From positions 124,001 through 188,000 of the forward strand of contig SCTS01000006.1 of the NCBI GenBank assembly GCA_004322365.1: a stretch of 64,000 nt of DNA, given 5' to 3'. Below the pieces are notes generated by a model, which did not search any database, was not told the origin of the DNA, and saw only the letters and a list, made by a program, of their open reading frames with translations. Source of the stretch: Patescibacteria group bacterium. GTDB taxonomy: Bacteria; Patescibacteria; Paceibacteria; UBA9973; UBA2103. The translations under genes were made by a program, and so were the position numbers. Below are positions 60,414-64,000 of the stretch, piece by piece. Every line of letters begins with the position of its first letter. The stretch's first letter is position 1.

Positions 60414-61457
60414 TCAGTGATCTGACGGAGTTGTCGAAGCTATGACGGAAAACGACCGGCTGCATGAATTAATGTCGCCATTTGAGTTCGTTGCCTCCAT
60501 GACCAGAGATATTTTCTGGGGCGTATTTACGGTTCTCGTGACAGAACCGCTAGTTCCAAGCGGTTCTGTGTTTAATCCAAGGAGTGTGTTTGTTTCCGTT
60601 CCGTTAGCCCACTTCGCACCCGTTGCGTTATCTGTACTCCAGGAGAGTGCAAAACTCTGACCTGCAACAGAATTGTAAGGTTGGAGGGATATTTTGCAGG
60701 TCGGCGGTGGCCATGCAAAAACCTTACTCTGGGTTTTAAAAACAGAAACACGCTTTAGTTCGAATCGGTTCACATGAACCAATGAATACGCTTCATATTC
60801 CAACGTATACAAACCCGGAACGAGTGTCTCGACTGAATGATTGGGATTCGGGTCGAGGAAAAACGCGACCGCCGGATAGCCACCGTCAGCGCGGGGTGGT
60901 TTTTCAGGGTCGATGGCTCCGTCCAAACCATACTTACGTTCTCCGTTTTGCGAGAGGTAAAACATTTGGCCATATAAAGTGCCCGCAGTTACTCTTGCAT
61001 CATATGAAGTGTCCGCAGTTACTCCTGCATATAGACTCTTCGGCATGCCGTAGATATAGATGTCTTCTGCGCCACCCCATCCGCTTAAAGAACTGCTGAG
61101 CACCACTTTGGCCGAAGGCGTACTCTGTGTTGTTTGTGTTGCAGGCTGGGCCACCGTTTTTTTTACTTCAGTTTCATTTGCTACGACAGGTGCGGTTTTT
61201 GTTTCTTTTGGGGCAACGGAACCTGTATTCTCTTTCAGCTTATCCTGTGTAGTACCTACTTCTGTTTTCTTAGTTGTAGTATCTGCGACCGCTGTAGTTG
61301 TAGAAGTCGCGATTTGAGCCGGCTGTGCTTTTGGCATCGCCTTGAAAACATTCCACACATTCCAACTCAGAGGATTCCACCATGCAGCAAAAGCAATTTG
61401 AGGCGCAATAAAAACGGCAACGACGAGAGCTAAAAAGACTTTTTTGTAAGTCTGCAT
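60414..61457 (-). CDS. Secreted protein with low-complexity linker and beta-rich domains
   Basis: 347 residues from ATG 61455-61457: signal peptide (VFLALVVAVFIAPQIAFAA), then WWNPLSWNVWNVF, a start I know from other CPR exported proteins, then a Thr/Lys/Val linker, a beta-rich middle, and an Ig-like C-terminal domain with Cys in PPTCKISLQP and SCSRSFSVIA. Surface adhesion is possible but unproven. The partial protein at the right edge has a similar end. Confidence 0.7.
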   Translation of the reverse strand: MQTYKKVFLALVVAVFIAPQIAFAAWWNPLSWNVWNVFKAMPKAQPAQIATSTTTAVADTTTKKTEVGTTQDKLKENTGSVAPKETKTAPVVANETEVKKTVAQPATQTTQSTPSAKVVLSSSLSGWGGAEDIYIYGMPKSLYAGVTADTSYDARVTAGTLYGQMFYLSQNGERKYGLDGAIDPEKPPRADGGYPAVAFFLDPNPNHSVETLVPGLYTLEYEAYSLVHVNRFELKRVSVFKTQSKVFAWPPPTCKISLQPYNSVAGQSFALSWSTDNATGAKWANGTETNTLLGLNTEPLGTSGSVTRTVNTPQKISLVMEATNSNGDINSCSRSFSVIASTTPSDH

Positions 61458-61504
61458 ATCAAATTTTAGAGTAAAAGCATTATAGCTCAAATACCAAGTC
61501 AAAA

Positions 61505-61763
61505 GAGGGATTCGGTCACAAGTAAATTTCCTGACGGAAATTTCTTGCTACCCCGACTCGGTACTTTTGCCTTGAGCTATCGCTCAAACAAAAGTATACC
61601 TCCGTCATTCGAATCCCTCACGTAACACATGCCTATGTGTTACGTGAGGGATTCGGTCACGAATCACTAAGTATTTTACTCCTAGCGCTCGTAAAATACT
61701 AAGTGTTCTCGACCCCGGCTCAGAAAAGCTCTCCCAGAGCTTTTCTTCCGCCTTTCGAATCCC
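61505..61763. repeat. Tandem inverted-repeat modules copying the T-arm of tRNA-Ser(GCU)
   Basis: GAGGGATTCG occurs at 61505-61514 and 61646-61655; its complement at 61610-61619 and (8 nt) 61756-61763; the tRNA has it at 61832-61841. The copies alternate in orientation. Module one (61505-61619) and module two (61646-61763) each hold two long hairpins and a GC-rich linker (GAGTCGGGGT / GAGCCGGGGT). They are joined by a 21-bp perfect hairpin (61610-61630 with 61635-61655). No gene is supported between 61458 and 61823. Confidence 0.82.
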
Positions 61764-61783
61764 AGCACCTATTCCACATAAAT

Positions 61784-61809
61784 AAAAAAGCGGGTGCACA
61801 AAAGCACCC
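61784..61809 (-). terminator. Terminator after tRNA-Ser(GCU)
   Basis: GGGTGC (61792-61797) pairs with GCACCC (61804-61809); on the minus strand it ends in six T residues (61784-61789). It separates the tRNA from the repeat modules, as at the other tRNA-Ser. Confidence 0.85.
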
Positions 61810-61823
61810 ATTTTTTTACTTTG

Positions 61824-61911
61824 CGGAGAGGGAGGGATTCGAACCCTCGGAACCCTTTAGAGGTTCAACACATTAGCAGTGTGCTCCATTCGACCGCTCT
61901 GGCACCTCTCC
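61824..61911 (-). tRNA. tRNA-Ser (anticodon GCT)
   Basis: 88 nt: acceptor GGAGAGG with CCTCTCC, discriminator G, anticodon stem GCACA/TGTGT around CTGCTAA (anticodon GCT), long variable arm, T-loop GTTCGAATC. The 3' CCA is not encoded. It reads AGC and AGU. Confidence 0.95.
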
Positions 61912-62044
61912 TTGAGAACAGTCAATTCATAACATGAATTGACTGTTCTAGCGAACAATCAGAGTAAGTTTCTATGAATTTTAGAGCAAAATGTTTAGAG
62001 GTGCGCTAAAATACTCGCTTAAAGTTATAAACCTCATAATACCT

Positions 62045-62737
62045 ATGCCAAAAATGTATATCATCATTATTCTCGTCGCTGTAGTCGCTATCGCAGGAAC
62101 TTGGATCGCCCTCACCCGTAACAAAGATATGGAAAAGAAAGCGGGCGATGCTAGCGCTGTAACAAATACAGCAGGTGGTGATGCTGCAACAACTCCATCT
62201 CAAACACCTGCGACACAAGGTCAAGGAACAGGCGCAAGTGCTACAACTCCACAAGCAGTTACCTCCGCAACGCTCCACACAAACAAAGGAGACATCACGG
62301 TTGAATTTTTCGGTACCGACGCACCAAACACTGTCGCTAACTTCTTAAAGCTGGCGAAAGACGGATTCTATGATGGAACAAAATTTCATCGCGTTATCAA
62401 AGGCTTCATGCTTCAAGGTGGTGACCCATTAACGAAAGACGACTCTGCTTCAGCTCGCTGGGGAACAGGAGGTCCTGGCTACTCATTCAAAGATGAGATC
62501 CGTGCAAATAATAAAAATGATGTTGGCACGATATCAATGGCAAACTCAGGGCCTAACACAAACGGTAGTCAGTTCTTCATCAATGTTGCTCCAAATAATT
62601 TCTTGGACGACAAACACACCGTCTTCGGTCGGGTAACCGCAGGCATCGATGTAGTGAAAGCAATTGAGAGCACTCCTACTAATTCAGGAGATCGCCCACT
62701 CGAGCCGATAGTCATAAAATCAGTAACACTTAATTAA
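62045..62737 (+). CDS. Membrane-anchored cyclophilin-type prolyl isomerase
   Basis: 230 residues from ATG 62045: membrane helix (MYIIIILVAVVAIAGTWIAL), an Ala/Thr/Gln linker, then a cyclophilin domain (VANFLKLAKDGFYDGTKFHR, GFMLQGGDP, ANSGPNTNGSQFFI, HTVFGRVTAG). It speeds proline isomerisation during folding outside the membrane. The ATG at 61991 is possible but less likely. Confidence 0.93.
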   Translation: MPKMYIIIILVAVVAIAGTWIALTRNKDMEKKAGDASAVTNTAGGDAATTPSQTPATQGQGTGASATTPQAVTSATLHTNKGDITVEFFGTDAPNTVANFLKLAKDGFYDGTKFHRVIKGFMLQGGDPLTKDDSASARWGTGGPGYSFKDEIRANNKNDVGTISMANSGPNTNGSQFFINVAPNNFLDDKHTVFGRVTAGIDVVKAIESTPTNSGDRPLEPIVIKSVTLN

Positions 62738-62759
62738 ATAGATACTCACATTGAGAACG

Positions 62760-62790
62760 AAAAAAGAACACCTCGCGGTGTTCTTTTTTT
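62760..62790 (+). terminator. Terminator of the cyclophilin gene
   Basis: AAAAAAGAACACC-TCGC-GGTGTTCTTTTTT, perfect 13-bp stem with T run. Confidence 0.93.
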
Positions 62791-62830
62791 ACATGGCATA
62801 CCAGTGTAAAAAACCGTACACTGATGGTAA

Positions 62831-63838
62831 ATGCCACTCAAAAAAATCGCAGGCTTTGGACCGGTCGTTGCAGCACTCCTTGGTAACACACTCGTTACCG
62901 CTATTAAACTTTGCGCCTCTATCCTTTCGGGTTCTAGTGCCATGTTTGCTGAAACGATTCACAGCTTTGCCGACACGCTCAACCAAGCACTACTCCTCAT
63001 TGGCATTCATCGTTCAACCAAAAAAGCTGACTCACAGTTTGAGTATGGATATGGCAATGAACGCTTTTTTTGGGCACTCATTTCTGCGTGTGGCATCTTT
63101 TTCCTTGGCGCTGGTATCACTCTATACAACGGAATTAACGCATTCAACACATCACACGAAATAACCTTTACTCCAATTATTTTTATTGTTCTTTTTCTTT
63201 CATTGCTTATAGAAAGCTACACACTTTGGATTGCCGAAAACAATTTAAGGAAATCTTTTCCCGATGCCGCATGGCATGAACGCTTCATGCTTGCTGATCC
63301 TTCCACGCTCGCTGTGTATTTAGAAGATGCCGTTGCGGTAATTGGTGTTCTCATTGCTACTGTCTCAATCACACTCTCCTACTACACCAAAAACCCTGCA
63401 TGGGATGCCATCGGCGCTGTCCTCATTTCCATTCTCTTGATTAGCGTTGCAGTAACTCTCATTGCAAAAAACCGCTCGTACCTCATTGGACGTGCAATGC
63501 CTACTGATTTGCAGGAAGAAGTGGTTGCGTTCTTAACGGGCGACCCTGCAATAGAAAAAGTCATAGATTTCAAATCAACAGTGCTCGGCTTTGGTTTATA
63601 CCGTATTAAGTGTGAGGTTGAGTTTAACGGCCCAGCGCTTTTTCAAGAAGCCTTCCAGCGTGAAGCCTTAAAAGACCAATTCGAAGAAATCAAAGACGAC
63701 TACGAAGCATTTAAACGCCACTCCGTAGATTATGCTGACCGTATTCCGCGCCTTATGGGTAAGAAGATAGATGAAATAGAAGGAAGGTTAAAAAAGCACT
63801 TCCCCTCGATTCAACATATTGATATTGAAATCAACTAG
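62831..63838 (+). CDS. Cation diffusion facilitator transporter (SLC30A9-like)
   Basis: 335 residues, about six membrane helices and a cytoplasmic tail. Metal site one is ETIHSFADTLNQ; the second helix-pair site reads AVYLEDAVAVIG, with Glu where other CDF proteins have His. DSQFEYGYGNERFFWALISA and the long C-terminus resemble the SLC30A9/ZnT9 group. Probably a divalent metal exporter. A -10-like TACACT lies eight nt before the ATG. Confidence 0.88.
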   Translation: MPLKKIAGFGPVVAALLGNTLVTAIKLCASILSGSSAMFAETIHSFADTLNQALLLIGIHRSTKKADSQFEYGYGNERFFWALISACGIFFLGAGITLYNGINAFNTSHEITFTPIIFIVLFLSLLIESYTLWIAENNLRKSFPDAAWHERFMLADPSTLAVYLEDAVAVIGVLIATVSITLSYYTKNPAWDAIGAVLISILLISVAVTLIAKNRSYLIGRAMPTDLQEEVVAFLTGDPAIEKVIDFKSTVLGFGLYRIKCEVEFNGPALFQEAFQREALKDQFEEIKDDYEAFKRHSVDYADRIPRLMGKKIDEIEGRLKKHFPSIQHIDIEIN

Positions 63839-63862
63839 TCGCACATGGGTGCGGGGGGGATA

Positions 63863-64000
63863 CTACCTCGGCACTATATTCACCGTGAGAGCGCTCGAGA
63901 CAAATGCGCCGTTTGCGCCAATACAAGTCAATGTGAAGACAGTGGTTTTAAGAAGTGGGCTGCTGAACTTTCCAGACTCCGATGTCAAAACAGAGCCAGA
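63863..64000 (-). CDS. C-terminal end of a secreted Ig-like protein, cut by window edge
   Basis: An open frame enters from the right edge and stops at TAG 63863-63865, giving 45 residues ending LTCIGANGAFVSSALTVNIV plus PR. The LTCIGANG pattern with a beta-strand ending is typical of Ig-like repeats in CPR surface proteins, and resembles the end of the protein at 60414. The N-terminus lies outside the window. Confidence 0.65.
   Translation of the reverse strand, partial: SGSVLTSESGKFSSPLLKTTVFTLTCIGANGAFVSSALTVNIVPR

Overview
The window looks like a chromosome piece of a Patescibacteria/CPR bacterium, most likely Parcubacteria (Paceibacteria). I infer this from gene content: small compact genes, a complete type IV pilus locus, many small secreted or membrane-anchored unknowns, RNase J, a PurL carrying a long PurS-like N-terminus, and a VKOR-type oxidoreductase. 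I cannot place it more finely. The standard genetic code fits every gene. No rRNA, CRISPR array, prophage or transposase gene was seen. Both edges cut through genes.

Layout. 1-2.2 kb: edge gene, VKOR, tRNA-Ser(GGA) with an odd inverted-repeat module, and two tiny genes behind duplicated promoters. 2.2-6.6 kb: htpX, lemA, groEL-groES with unusual structured non-coding DNA. 6.7-12.3 kb: secG, a peptide-binding protein, RNase J, an MFS carrier. 12.3-19.3 kb: two HhH DNA glycosylases, peroxiredoxin, a bactofilin-like membrane protein, msrB-MFS-msrA, zincin, PurO-like IMP cyclohydrolase, kinase. 19.3-30.4 kb: ABC exporter, LUD protein, cupredoxin, MliC/Gmad2 envelope proteins, DEAD-box helicase, DsbB plus thioredoxin-like protein, TypA. 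30.5-38.3 kb: purine genes purE-purM-orf-purC and purL-methyltransferase-purQ. 38.4-45.2 kb: GH18-like protein, six-hairpin glycosidase-like protein, Pif1-like helicase, broken GIY-YIG gene. 45.2-56.3 kb: type IV pilus locus (pilM,N,O,P-like,B, response regulator, T,C,A; pilD and four minor prepilins). 56.4-64 kb: ComF, secreted proteins, 5'-nucleotidase, type II glutamine synthetase, tRNA-Ser(GCU) with a second inverted-repeat array, cyclophilin, CDF transporter.

How the genes fit together. The purine genes, the PurO-like cyclohydrolase and glutamine synthetase (supplier of glutamine for PurQ) suggest at least partial de novo purine synthesis, unusual for a reduced genome; purF, purD, purN and purB are not in the window. 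VKOR, DsbB, the thioredoxin-like protein, peroxiredoxin, MsrA and MsrB form an oxidative-folding and repair set. The pilus locus carries its own CheY-like regulator.

The most unusual signals are non-coding: (1) arrays next to both tRNA-Ser genes whose terminal inverted repeats copy the T-arm of the neighbouring tRNA; (2) a heptamer repeat family that sits between genes and also encodes the cleaved leader peptides of minor prepilins; (3) many genes whose -10 box lies 6-9 nt before the start codon, implying leaderless mRNAs; (4) several structured leaders (groES-groEL spacer, typA, DEAD-box helicase, and the region after purQ). All positions and repeats were read by eye; no alignment or folding program was run.
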